DNA of 40,547 nucleotides, taken from assembly GCF_001431045.1 (NCBI RefSeq), contig NZ_BCLE01000038.1, positions 1 to 40,547 of the forward strand, given 5' to 3'. The notes beneath the pieces were generated by a model, which was not told the origin of the DNA, searched no databases, and saw nothing but the letters and a program-made list of their open reading frames with translations. The position numbers and the translations under genes were made by a program. This DNA comes from Streptococcus orisasini. Lineage in GTDB: Bacteria > Bacillota > Bacilli > Lactobacillales > Streptococcaceae. Each line of letters begins with the position of its first letter. Position 1 is the first letter of the stretch. Positions 31,217 through 39,969 of this stretch are shown in pieces.

Positions 31217-32311
31217 TTATGATTCAAAACTGATTTCAACATCATCAAGACTGATATCGTCAGACTTAGCAGCTGCTTTAAAGTTTACAATAAGCGGGGC
31301 GACCAAACCAATAAAGGCGGCCCCTGCAAACATGCCGATGAGATAAGCCCAGCCATTGCCTACAGTAATAAAACCATAAATTCCGCCGACTGGAGGCATT
31401 TTTGCATGCATGCCCAGAGCGATACCAAGACCTGATGCAATAGCTCCGCCCAGTATATTAACAGGAACTAATTTCAAGCTGACCATGGTAAAAGGAATAG
31501 CTCCTTCTGTAATTCCTATAAAGCCCATCACCCAATTGTTGCGTGAGGCATCCAGCAATTCTTCACTCAGCTTATCTTTATGAAACACAGATACAAAAGC
31601 ATAACCCAAAGGTACGGCACAAATAGCTGCATTGACAATAACAGCTGGCAAATAGATTTTTTCGGCAAGAAGGACATTGCCTGCCATCCAAGCCGCTTTA
31701 TTAATCGGCCCTCCTAGATCTGTCCCAATCATAGCTCCCATAGTCATAGCAAGAAGCACCTTGTTAACATCATTTTTAATCATTCCCTGAATCCAGGCCA
31801 CCAAACTGGTATTAATCCAGCCTAAAGGCCCAGCTAGAACAACTCCCATTACAATAGCCACGGCAAAAGTTGCAAAGAAAGGAAACACAATTAAGGGGAG
31901 AACGCTGCTGTATTTCTCAGGAACTTTAACAGTTTTTTTGCACCAAACTACGACATAACCGGCAATAAATCCAGCAATCATGGCACCAAGAAAACCAGCA
32001 TTAGAGTTAGTAGCCAAGGCTCCACCAATCAAACCGGCACCGATAGCCGCCTTATCACCAATAGAATAAGCAATAAATCCAGCCAGCACGGTATTTAACA
32101 AACCGATACCTGTCCAGCCAACCTGTTCTGTCAAATAAAGATAGTGCTCAAAACCAGCCGTTTTAGCAAAGGCATCTAAACTAGTCTGCCCCATCATTAA
32201 ACCAATCAATTTGGGTACTGCAATAACAAGCGAAGCACCAATAATCAAAGGTAAAGCATAACTAATGCCTGTCATTAGATGACCTTTGGCACTGTTTAAA
32301 AATTTCTTCAT
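31217..32311 (-). CDS. PTS fructose-family EIIC permease
   Basis: Membrane channel component of a fructose/mannitol-family phosphotransferase system. 364 residues with about nine hydrophobic segments. Typical pieces are HLMTGISYALPLIIGASLV at the N-terminus, GFLGAMIAGFIAGY and GTDLGGPINKAAWMAGN in the middle, and ITEGAIPF in the substrate-binding part. AAGGAG stands eight bases before the ATG. It is a single-domain protein, with separate EIIA and EIIB genes upstream. Linkage to a GH38 enzyme points to an alpha-mannoside such as mannosylglycerate, not fructose itself. Confidence 0.9.
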   Translation of the reverse strand: MKKFLNSAKGHLMTGISYALPLIIGASLVIAVPKLIGLMMGQTSLDAFAKTAGFEHYLYLTEQVGWTGIGLLNTVLAGFIAYSIGDKAAIGAGLIGGALATNSNAGFLGAMIAGFIAGYVVVWCKKTVKVPEKYSSVLPLIVFPFFATFAVAIVMGVVLAGPLGWINTSLVAWIQGMIKNDVNKVLLAMTMGAMIGTDLGGPINKAAWMAGNVLLAEKIYLPAVIVNAAICAVPLGYAFVSVFHKDKLSEELLDASRNNWVMGFIGITEGAIPFTMVSLKLVPVNILGGAIASGLGIALGMHAKMPPVGGIYGFITVGNGWAYLIGMFAGAAFIGLVAPLIVNFKAAAKSDDISLDDVEISFES

Positions 32312-32331
32312 TGAAAAAACTCCTTTCTACA

Positions 32332-32649
32332 TTATGATTGCTGCTTCACAGCCTGCACACATTTTTGCAAAACAGCTTCTGGAGCCTTGATGCAGGTGGC
32401 AATGTTAACTCTAATCTGTTTCTTGCCGGCAAATCGTTCCTGATCAATAATTTTTTGGTCAGTGGCTAAAAGAACAAATGCTGCTTCCTTGATTTCTTGA
32501 TCTGTCAGCTTATGAACCTGCCCGAGGGAACCCTGCTGTTCAATCCTAACGTCGTGCCCCATCTGAACTCCAGCTTTTTCTAAAGCTTTAGCAGCCATAG
32601 GAGTATGAGCAAGTCCAGCAGGACAGGATGTAATGCCTACAATTTTCAT
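32332..32649 (-). CDS. PTS fructose-family EIIB component
   Basis: 105 residues. Active Cys9 lies in the loop ITSCPAGLAHTPMAA, the hallmark of fructose-type EIIB. It accepts phosphate from EIIA and hands it to the incoming sugar. It lies one base after the EIIA stop; its AAGGAG site is inside the last codons of EIIA, so translation is coupled. The EIIC gene follows after 20 bases. Confidence 0.92.
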   Translation of the reverse strand: MKIVGITSCPAGLAHTPMAAKALEKAGVQMGHDVRIEQQGSLGQVHKLTDQEIKEAAFVLLATDQKIIDQERFAGKKQIRVNIATCIKAPEAVLQKCVQAVKQQS

Positions 32650-32650
32650 G

Positions 32651-33106
32651 TTAATATTCTCCTTTCATTGCCTTTGTAATGATTTCTTTTAATTGCTTAC
32701 TATCTTTGGTATTTTTAATGGCAGCTGTAAAATCGCCCTCCATTAAAGAAGTTGCAATTTTACTAATCATTTCTAAATGATTCCTTCCTTCAAATTCAGA
32801 AGGAACCAATAAAGCAAACACATTTGCTACTGGCTGCTCATCAAAAGTCTCCCAACTGATTGGATGACGCAGTTTCAAAAAGATAACTGCAGGCTGATAG
32901 ATAAAATCGCCCTTAGCATGAGGAATGGCAAATGAGTCCTGAAGACCAGTAGACACCTCCTCTTCACGTTTCAAAAAAGCCTCTACCAACTGTTCGCTTT
33001 TATTGATAAGCTTATTGACCTTTGCATAATGAGCAATGTATTGAAACAAGGATAATTTATCAGAAACATCTACATCGAGCAGAATATTTTTTGTGTCAAA
33101 GTCCAT
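32651..33106 (-). CDS. PTS fructose-family EIIA component
   Basis: 151 residues, PTS_EIIA type 2 domain with active His in FAIPHAKGD and the conserved LLVPSEFEGRNHLEMISKIA. The start at MDFDTKN is set by AAGGGG six bases upstream; twenty further in-frame codons upstream run into the promoter and are unlikely to be translated. It is first in the operon EIIA-EIIB-EIIC-mannosidase, divergent from a PRD regulator. Confidence 0.91.
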   Translation of the reverse strand: MDFDTKNILLDVDVSDKLSLFQYIAHYAKVNKLINKSEQLVEAFLKREEEVSTGLQDSFAIPHAKGDFIYQPAVIFLKLRHPISWETFDEQPVANVFALLVPSEFEGRNHLEMISKIATSLMEGDFTAAIKNTKDSKQLKEIITKAMKGEY

Positions 33107-33137
33107 CGTAAACCCCTTTCTTCTTGCTTGCACTACT

Positions 33138-33166
33138 ACTATAGCATTGGAAACTGGCGGTGTCAC
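33138..33166 (-). promoter_or_regulatory. Promoter of the PTS-mannosidase operon
   Basis: GTGACA (33166-33161), 17-bp spacer, TATAGT (33143-33138), with TG one base before the -10. The transcript would begin about 25 bases before the EIIA start. Confidence 0.75.
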
Positions 33167-33196
33167 TAACGCTAATTTCCACTTTAAAAATGAAAT

Positions 33197-33217
33197 GTTG
33201 GGAGAATTTTTCCCAAC
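33197..33217. promoter_or_regulatory. Inverted repeat in the divergent mng-like control region
   Basis: GTTGGGA-N7-TCCCAAC, perfect 7-bp arms, about 30 bp upstream of the operon's -35. It is a candidate binding site for the adjacent PRD regulator. The plus-strand promoter for the regulator is less clear; TAAAAT near 33274 is the best -10. Confidence 0.5.
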
Positions 33218-33304
33218 TTTCAGTCAGTGGCTCTGGAAAATTTTTAAAATTTTTGAAGGACTGTTCTGTGTTAAAATAAAAGTACTGAACAATAGGAGGC
33301 AGGT

Positions 33305-35254
33305 ATGGCTCAGCTTGATTTTCAACGGTTAGATGACTTACTCAATTATATGATAATACAAACCAGTCCTGTTACACTTGAGAGTCTCAGCCAATCTTTT
33401 AAGGTCTCTGGCCGAACCCTGAGAACAGATATCAAGGCAATAAACAGTTCTATTGTCCCAAACGGAGCTGAAATTATCCTCATCAGAAAAAAAGGCTATA
33501 TTCTTACCTATAGCAACAAAGAAAAATTTAATGATTTTTGGGAAAATGCTCATTCTGGAACCTTTTTATTCACTTCTGCCAAATCCAGAATCCAATACCT
33601 GCTGCGGCTATTCTTAACTACCGACCGCTTTATCAGCCAAAAATACCTGCTGACAGTCTTATTTGTCAGTCAAAATACCCTCTATAATGATTTTCGAACC
33701 TTAAAAACAATACTTGGTGCCTATCATTTAAAAATCGTCAACAAGAGCAATCTAGGCTATATCTTATCAGGAGATGAACAGTCTATTCGTTTGGCTATTA
33801 ATAATCTTATTTTTCAAGAACCCTTAACAGACTTTATCACCGCTACTAATATGGTGGAAAAAGATATCTGTCTCAATATCAATTACAAACAATTTTCAGA
33901 ACTTTTTCATAGTTCTTTCACCAAGCTGGTTCAGCTTGATTCAGATTATTTTCATCGAAATGCCTTTGTCAGTATCTTGCTGGCTCTTAGCCGAATTAAA
34001 GATGGTCATCTTATTTCTGACTTCCAGCAGACTGTATCGCTCATCCCTCAGGCACAAAAGGAAATCCAAAACTTCATCAAGAGTGCTGAACAAACATTCC
34101 ACATCAAAGTGCCTAAAGATGAAAGACAATATTTAATCTATATTTTATCGGAGAATTTTCCCCATATTATTGACTCTGCCATCACTTTGTCTGATGCCAG
34201 TCTTGTTAACAGCATTGTCCAAGCCCTGCTTTCTGATTTATATACAACTACAGGGGCTTCCTGGGTATTGGATGAAAACCTTAAAAGAAATTTAAAGGAT
34301 CATATAAAACGGCTGCTCAGTATCCATACTATCAACAGCAGCCGAACAAATCCCATCCTTGAAGCCATCAAAAATAACTTTCCTTATCCTTTTGAACTGG
34401 CTGTTTCAACCATGCAGAAAATTGAAAAGAAGTTTCACATCTCATTCACAGAAGATGAAATTTCTTATATTGCTCTTTATTTAGCCAGCGCCATTGAAAA
34501 CAGCTGCAATAGTTACAGTATTTCTCTAGCAATTATCTGCGGAACTGGCAAAATCCTAAGTTCTATTATTGAAAGCAAAATCAAAAAACGCTTCCCCAAT
34601 ACCTTTTCAGAAATTAAAAAGCTGTCTTATCGCGAGTTTGAACATTTAAGCAATAAAAAGGCTTTTCATGTCATTGTTTCTACCGTTCCTATCAAAAATC
34701 AGCTGCAAAAACCTATCATTTTCATTGATATGAATCACCTTGATGACGCTCTTTTGCAGATAGAAAACAAACTAAGCACTGTAAAAAGAGACAACAGTAC
34801 AATGAATCTTTTTCGCCCCTCTCATTTCATGCTGGTTAAAGAAAAAATATCAAGAGAAACTCTTCTTAAAAGGATAGCCGAAATTTTACAGAGTCAAGGA
34901 TTTGTGACAGAAAACTTTCTGGCAGATGTATTGGCGCGTGAAAACATCTCAAGCACTGTCATTAATGAAATCATTGCCTTACCTCACCCAATCGGAGACA
35001 GTGTCAATCAAAGTGCCATATTTTCTATCATCGCTCCTAAAGGCATTAAATGGAACCACTCCGCTAAAGTAAAATTTATCTTTTTGCTGGCTATCAAAGC
35101 CAAAGACCTTGAAAATATCCAGCACATCTATGACAGCCTTTTAGACTTTGTTTCCTCAGAAAAAAAGCAGGACTCCCTGTTAAAGAATCCTAGCTATAAA
35201 ACATTAATCGAAATTATCTCAGGACAACAGACTGATCCAAAAAATGAATACTAA
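33305..35254 (+). CDS. PRD-containing PTS-regulated transcriptional activator (MtlR/ManR type)
   Basis: 649 residues. Two helix-turn-helix motifs (about 1-80 and 90-160; VTLESLSQSFKVSGRTLRTD, YLLTVLFVSQNTLYND) are followed by two PRD modules (about 180-400), an EIIB-like domain with Cys in IICGTGK (about 420) and a C-terminal EIIA-like domain with His in ALPHPIG (about 565). The family senses sugar flux through phosphorylation on PRD His, EIIB Cys and EIIA His residues and activates a nearby PTS operon. Transcribed divergently from EIIA, with GGAGG five bases before the ATG, it is the expected activator of the PTS-mannosidase operon. It binds DNA and is not an RNA antiterminator of the BglG type. 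Confidence 0.92.
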   Translation: MAQLDFQRLDDLLNYMIIQTSPVTLESLSQSFKVSGRTLRTDIKAINSSIVPNGAEIILIRKKGYILTYSNKEKFNDFWENAHSGTFLFTSAKSRIQYLLRLFLTTDRFISQKYLLTVLFVSQNTLYNDFRTLKTILGAYHLKIVNKSNLGYILSGDEQSIRLAINNLIFQEPLTDFITATNMVEKDICLNINYKQFSELFHSSFTKLVQLDSDYFHRNAFVSILLALSRIKDGHLISDFQQTVSLIPQAQKEIQNFIKSAEQTFHIKVPKDERQYLIYILSENFPHIIDSAITLSDASLVNSIVQALLSDLYTTTGASWVLDENLKRNLKDHIKRLLSIHTINSSRTNPILEAIKNNFPYPFELAVSTMQKIEKKFHISFTEDEISYIALYLASAIENSCNSYSISLAIICGTGKILSSIIESKIKKRFPNTFSEIKKLSYREFEHLSNKKAFHVIVSTVPIKNQLQKPIIFIDMNHLDDALLQIENKLSTVKRDNSTMNLFRPSHFMLVKEKISRETLLKRIAEILQSQGFVTENFLADVLARENISSTVINEIIALPHPIGDSVNQSAIFSIIAPKGIKWNHSAKVKFIFLLAIKAKDLENIQHIYDSLLDFVSSEKKQDSLLKNPSYKTLIEIISGQQTDPKNEY

Positions 35255-35317
35255 AAAAGAGGATGAGAAGACTTGATGATGGTTAAATTCATCATCAAGC
35301 CTTCTCATTTTCCTCTT
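35253..35317. terminator. Bidirectional terminator between the PRD regulator and phoR
   Basis: GAGGATGAGAAG-A-CTTGATGATG pairs with CATCATCAAG-CCTTCTCAT-TTTCCTC. The minus strand ends in six T and is the stronger side, closing the pst-pho operon. The plus strand ends CTCTTAATG and is weaker. Confidence 0.85.
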
Positions 35318-35359
35318 AATGAAGTTTGTTTCATTATTTTTATAAACAACTGTTATTAT

Positions 35360-37027
35360 TTACTTTCTTCCTGACTCTCCTTTAAAGGTAACTGTCATAG
35401 TTGTCCCTTGGCCTTGGATGCTTTGGACGGTGATGGTAGCATCGTGGATTTGCAGGGCATGCTTGACGATGGAAAGGCCTAGGCCAGTGCCTCCGACTTT
35501 TTTCGAACGGCTCTTGTCCACTCTGTAAAAGCGCTCAAAAATACGCTCTTGTTCATTGTCATCAATTCCAATGCCTGTGTCTCTGACCTCTAAAACGACC
35601 GTATCCTGCTGCGGCTTCACACTGACGAAGACTTCACCATGCTCCCGATTGTACTTAATAGCATTGTCGCAAAGATTGTAAATAACCGAATGAAGCAGAG
35701 CCGGATTGCCTCTTACTAAGGCCGTCTGTCCTGATAAATTCAAAGATACTTTCTTTTGGGTCGCTCTGGATGAGAGGGTGTCCAGTACATTTTTTGTCAC
35801 TTGATACAGATCAACAGTTTCCATCTTCACTTGAGAAGACTCATCTAAATGCGATAGATTAATAATGTCTTCAACCAGCTGAATCATGCGCTGTGACTCA
35901 ATGTAGATTTTTTCCGAAAACTGCCGTACATCCTGACTGGAGACCAAATCATTAGTCATCATTTCAGAATAACCGGCAATCAGGTGCAAAGGAGTTTTTA
36001 GCTCATGGGAGACGTTTGCTGTAAATTCCCGCCGCATATTTTCTGCCTGCAGCTGTTCAGTAACATCAAACAGCAAAATCATGACCCCAGTCACCTTGCT
36101 ATCTGCAGTAATCGGCCGTATCAGCACACGGTAGTTATCCTTGCCAAAAGTAAGCAAGCCTTCTTTTTTCTTGCCTGTCAGACCTTCTTCTAAAAGCTGG
36201 TTGAGTACAATATCACGGGTTATTTCTAAAATATCCTTGCCCAGACAGCTCTTATCTGTCTGAAAAAGCTGCATGGCTGCTGCGTTAATGCTGATAATAG
36301 AGCGCTTTTCGTCTAGCAGAATCATGCCTTCTCTGATTTTAGAGATAATGGTGTCAAATTCTTGTTTTCTTCTTGTCAGCAGGTCATCTTGCTTTTGCAG
36401 TTCTTTTTGGTGCCGATCAATGCGTCTTAGAAGCGGTGATATCTCTTCGTAAACATCATTAGCCAACGGCTCCTCCAAATTCAAGCGATTGAGAGGTAAG
36501 ACAAGTTTTTTGGCTGTGTATCTGGCTACAAGAATTGAGAGCACTACCGCTAGGACTACAATCAGAACCAGCGGCTGCAGCATGCCCAGCAGTAAGAGAA
36601 GAATGCTGCGCTGGGTGACCGACAAACGGACAATTGTTCCATTATCCAATCTTTGAGCAACATAGAGCGAACGCTGTGTCAGAGTGGATGAATAGCGTGT
36701 GCTTTCACCATAACCGTCCTTCAAGGCCTCCTTGATTTCTTCGCGATTGCCGTGGTTGCTCATTTTAGCTGGATTCGACTTGGTGTCATGGAGAACCTTC
36801 CCCCTGTTATCTACCCAGGTGATGCGAACATTGGAGGTCTTCAGACTGTCAAAATAATCTTCTCCGTCCAGAGAAATCCCTTGAGCTGCCAATGCAGTCT
36901 GCGTCTGCAGCTGTTCCGTCTCAACTTCTGTAAAATAGCGATAGAGCACTCCCATTATTAAAATCAAAGAAGACAGAACAACACCAATATTGGCTAAAAA
37001 AATCGCCCGAAATAGTTTTTTAGTCAT
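35360..37027 (-). CDS. phoR: Phosphate-sensing histidine kinase PhoR (PnpS-like)
   Basis: Membrane sensor kinase partnered with the PhoP regulator. 555 residues: two membrane helices (about 8-30 and 145-170) around an extracellular domain, a HAMP/PAS region (about 190-320), HisKA with the phospho-acceptor His at about 341 (NVSHELKTPLHLI), and HATPase_c with NLCDNAIKYN and GGTGLGLSIVKHAL. The start was chosen at MTKKLFR, with GGAGG six bases upstream; the longer upstream frame reads through phoP. It overlaps the phoP end by 8 bases. Phosphate status is probably signalled through the cotranscribed PstB/PhoU, as in other bacteria. Confidence 0.91.
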   Translation of the reverse strand: MTKKLFRAIFLANIGVVLSSLILIMGVLYRYFTEVETEQLQTQTALAAQGISLDGEDYFDSLKTSNVRITWVDNRGKVLHDTKSNPAKMSNHGNREEIKEALKDGYGESTRYSSTLTQRSLYVAQRLDNGTIVRLSVTQRSILLLLLGMLQPLVLIVVLAVVLSILVARYTAKKLVLPLNRLNLEEPLANDVYEEISPLLRRIDRHQKELQKQDDLLTRRKQEFDTIISKIREGMILLDEKRSIISINAAAMQLFQTDKSCLGKDILEITRDIVLNQLLEEGLTGKKKEGLLTFGKDNYRVLIRPITADSKVTGVMILLFDVTEQLQAENMRREFTANVSHELKTPLHLIAGYSEMMTNDLVSSQDVRQFSEKIYIESQRMIQLVEDIINLSHLDESSQVKMETVDLYQVTKNVLDTLSSRATQKKVSLNLSGQTALVRGNPALLHSVIYNLCDNAIKYNREHGEVFVSVKPQQDTVVLEVRDTGIGIDDNEQERIFERFYRVDKSRSKKVGGTGLGLSIVKHALQIHDATITVQSIQGQGTTMTVTFKGESGRK

Positions 37028-37697
37028 GCGGCTCCTCCATTCGATAGCCAACTCCGCGCACAGTATGGATGTATTCTCCGCAAGGACCCAGCTTTGTCCG
37101 CAGAGTGCCAATATGGACATCCACTGTTCGCGTTTCAATCAAAAAGTTATCGCTCCACACTTTATCCAAAAGCTCCTGACGGGTAAAAACACGGCTGGGA
37201 TGGCGCATAAGTGTCGCCAGTAATTCAAATTCCTTGAGCGTCAAATCAATCCTTTTACCGTTTCGTGTCACTGTGTAATTGCTCGGATTGAGCCTCAGCT
37301 GACCAAAGATAAGCTCTTCTTCTTTTTGGGCGCTGCCGCTGCGACGCAGTACTGCCTTAATACGGGATACCATCTCCATCATGCCAAAAGGCTTGACCAG
37401 ATAATCATCTGCTCCCAGATCTAAGCCCTTAACCTTGTCATATTCCGTTCCTTTAGCTGTTGCCATGATGACAGGAATTTGAGAGCTCCTGATATCTGCG
37501 CGCAGCTTTTTTAGAATACTGATCCCATCTTCCTCAGGCAGCATAATATCTAAAAGAATGAGCTCAGGCTGCTCTTTATTGACCACCTGCCAGAAAGACC
37601 TGCTGTCAGGAAATCCCTGAGCTTCAAAACCTGTAGTACGCAGGGTATATAGCATCAACTCACGAATATCATCGTTATCTTCAATGCAAAATATCAT
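37020..37697 (-). CDS. phoP: OmpR-family response regulator PhoP (PnpR-like)
   Basis: 225 residues. A receiver domain (about 1-118) has acidic residues ED at 6-7, the phospho-acceptor Asp50 in LILLDIML and Lys in LVKPF; the winged-helix DNA-binding domain (about 130-225) has LTLKEFELLATLMRHPSRVFTR and TVDVHIGTLR. The start MIFCIEDN follows GGAG seven bases upstream. Its ATG overlaps the phoU stop (ATGA), so the two are coupled. It likely regulates the pst genes upstream and other phosphate genes. Confidence 0.92.
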   Translation of the reverse strand: MIFCIEDNDDIRELMLYTLRTTGFEAQGFPDSRSFWQVVNKEQPELILLDIMLPEEDGISILKKLRADIRSSQIPVIMATAKGTEYDKVKGLDLGADDYLVKPFGMMEMVSRIKAVLRRSGSAQKEEELIFGQLRLNPSNYTVTRNGKRIDLTLKEFELLATLMRHPSRVFTRQELLDKVWSDNFLIETRTVDVHIGTLRTKLGPCGEYIHTVRGVGYRMEEPHD

Positions 37698-38347
37698 GTT
37701 GCTTCTCCATCTAACTGCCCCGTGATTGAAAAAAGTACCCACTTGGCAATATTAACTGTATGGTCTCCGATTCGCTCAATATATTTTGAAACCATCAAGA
37801 CATCAATGGCATATTCTCCGTCGGCATCTGCCTCGGTAAAATATGTAATCAGCCCTGCTTTTATTGTATCAAATTGTTGGTCAACGTGGCTGTCTTTAAT
37901 AATAACTTCTTGTGCCAGCGCTTCATCATCACGAACAAAAGCATCAATACTGTCTGTTACCATCTGAACAACAAAACGTGCCATTTCTTGGAGATGCTGG
38001 ACCTCTTTCTGATCAGATTTAATATGCTTTAAGGCGATAATACTAGCAATCTCAGCTGACTGAGATCCAATGCGCTTCATGTCATAAATCATTTTAAGAG
38101 CAGCTGATATCCGCCGTAAGTCTTTAGCTACCGGCTGCTGGCGAAGCAGGAGCTTTAAGCACTGTGACTCAATATCTCTTTCCAGCTGATCAGTCTGACT
38201 GGCAATTTCACTGACATTGTTAACCAGATAAAATTCATCGTCTTCTAAAATATCAAGAGATTTGGAAATGGCTTCTTCGCAAAGAGCCCCCATTAAGATT
38301 AAATCCTTATTTAACTCATTAAGCTGATTTTCGAATTTTGAACGCAT
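37694..38347 (-). CDS. phoU: Phosphate transport regulator PhoU
   Basis: 217 residues, two PhoU three-helix domains with the paired signatures QPVAKDLRRISAALKMIYDMKRIG and a related copy in the C-terminal half (KYIERIGDHTVNIAKW). It modulates Pst transport and links it to PhoR signalling. The ATG shares one base with the pstB stop (TGATG), and GGGAGG lies upstream within pstB. The position directly after pstB is universal. Confidence 0.95.
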   Translation of the reverse strand: MRSKFENQLNELNKDLILMGALCEEAISKSLDILEDDEFYLVNNVSEIASQTDQLERDIESQCLKLLLRQQPVAKDLRRISAALKMIYDMKRIGSQSAEIASIIALKHIKSDQKEVQHLQEMARFVVQMVTDSIDAFVRDDEALAQEVIIKDSHVDQQFDTIKAGLITYFTEADADGEYAIDVLMVSKYIERIGDHTVNIAKWVLFSITGQLDGEAT

Positions 38348-39096
38348 CAACCAAACCTCCCTGTAATATATTCTTCCGTCCGTTTATCCTGCGGCAGTGA
38401 AAAGAGCTGACTGGTCTTATTGTATTCAATCACTTCTCCCAGGAGGAAAAAGGCTGTTTTGTCAGAAATACGAACCGCCTGCTGCATGTTGTGAGTAACC
38501 ATGACAATGGTGTATTTTTTCTTAAGCTCTGTTACTAGATCTTCGATTTTAGCAGTAGAAATCGGGTCTAGAGCACTGGTTGGCTCATCCATTAACAGTA
38601 CATCTGGCTCAATCGCCAATGCTCTGGCGATACAGAGACGCTGCTGCTGACCGCCGGACATCCCAAGAGCTGACTTGGTCAACCGATCCTTCACTTCATC
38701 CCAAATGGCAGCATTCTTTAAAGAACGCTCAACGATTTCATCCAGCTGGGCTTTAGCATGAATACCATGCGTCCGCGGGCCAAAAGCAATATTATCATAG
38801 ATGCTCATGGGGAAAGGATTGGGTTTTTGAAAAACCATGCCGACTTTTTTACGTAAAACATTGATGTCAATATCGCGGTAAACATCTTGCTTATCAAGCA
38901 GCACATCGCCGGTGATTCTGCAGTTTTTAACAAGATCATTCATGCGGTTGAGACTCTTTAAAAGGGTTGACTTCCCGCAGCCTGACGGTCCGATAAAGGC
39001 TGTTATTTCATGCTCTTCAATAGCCAGATTGACATCTTTTAAGGCATGAAAATCCCCGTAATACAAATCCAAATGATTGATGGCTAATTTACTCAT
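38347..39096 (-). CDS. pstB: Phosphate ABC transporter ATP-binding protein PstB
   Basis: 249-residue ATPase of the high-affinity phosphate importer. Walker [10 protein letters not shown], signature [15 protein letters not shown], Walker [14 protein letters not shown] and switch His in VMVTHNMQQ. The start [19 protein letters not shown] matches the family and overlaps the pstA end by 8 bases; four upstream in-frame codons from GTG are possible but less likely. Many streptococci have two pstB genes in tandem; here only one lies between pstA and phoU. Confidence 0.95.
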   Translation of the reverse strand: MSKLAINHLDLYYGDFHALKDVNLAIEEHEITAFIGPSGCGKSTLLKSLNRMNDLVKNCRITGDVLLDKQDVYRDIDINVLRKKVGMVFQKPNPFPMSIYDNIAFGPRTHGIHAKAQLDEIVERSLKNAAIWDEVKDRLTKSALGMSGGQQQRLCIARALAIEPDVLLMDEPTSALDPISTAKIEDLVTELKKKYTIVMVTHNMQQAVRISDKTAFFLLGEVIEYNKTSQLFSLPQDKRTEEYITGRFG

Positions 39097-39967
39097 TGCC
39101 TGTCTCACTTCCTAATTTTCTTGCAATTGTCTCCGATAAGAGATTGATTATAATCACCAGCACCAGCAAGACAACTGCTGTCGCATAGGTTTGGTTAATA
39201 TACAGTCCTTCTCCCGAAATGGCATACATGTGCACTGCCAGGGTTCTGGAAGAGCGAAAGAGGCTCTTTGCGACCTCTGCTACTGTTCCTGCCGTAAAGA
39301 TAAGGGCAGCTGACTCACCGACAATTCTCCCGATAGCCAGAATAACTCCCGAAAAAATACCTGGCATGGCACTAGGCAGCACGATATGAAAAATTGTACG
39401 CAGCTTTCCAGCACCAAGAGCAAAACTGCCTTCACGATAGCTGTCAGGCACAGATAAGAGTGCTTCTTCTGTCGTACGCATAATCAAAGGTAAAATCATG
39501 ATGCTCAGAGTCACTGATCCAGACAGGAGCGACAAGCCAAAATGCGCATATTTCACAAATAACAGCGCCCCGAAGAGACCGTAAATGATGGAAGGAATCC
39601 CCGAAAGGGTCTCTGTTGCAATACGGATGACAGAAACAAAAGGATTTTCCCACTTAGCATATTCTGTCAAATAAATAGATGCTCCGATACCGATAGGAAC
39701 TGCCAAAATCAAGGACAAGACCGTGATAAAGACCGTGTTTACAAGAGCTGGCAGCAGGGAGACATTCTCACTGGTATAGTTAACTTCAAACAGTTTAGGA
39801 CTAAGATTGGGAATCCCCTTGATTAAGATATAGGCCACAATAAAGATAATAGCTATAAAAGTAAGAACAGCAGCACCATATACCAGCAAGAATAAAAAAA
39901 GAGAGACAGGATCCTGCTTATAGGATTTTAATTTCTGCTGAAAATTTCTTTGATTAATATTTTTCAT
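39089..39967 (-). CDS. pstA: Phosphate ABC transporter permease PstA
   Basis: 292 residues with six predicted membrane helices. The binding-protein-dependent permease signature is in the second half ([20 protein letters not shown]), along with [17 protein letters not shown], typical of PstA/PstC. GAGGA lies just before the ATG. It starts two bases after the pstC stop. Confidence 0.95.
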   Translation of the reverse strand: MKNINQRNFQQKLKSYKQDPVSLFLFLLVYGAAVLTFIAIIFIVAYILIKGIPNLSPKLFEVNYTSENVSLLPALVNTVFITVLSLILAVPIGIGASIYLTEYAKWENPFVSVIRIATETLSGIPSIIYGLFGALLFVKYAHFGLSLLSGSVTLSIMILPLIMRTTEEALLSVPDSYREGSFALGAGKLRTIFHIVLPSAMPGIFSGVILAIGRIVGESAALIFTAGTVAEVAKSLFRSSRTLAVHMYAISGEGLYINQTYATAVVLLVLVIIINLLSETIARKLGSETGNE

Positions 39968-39969
39968 GA

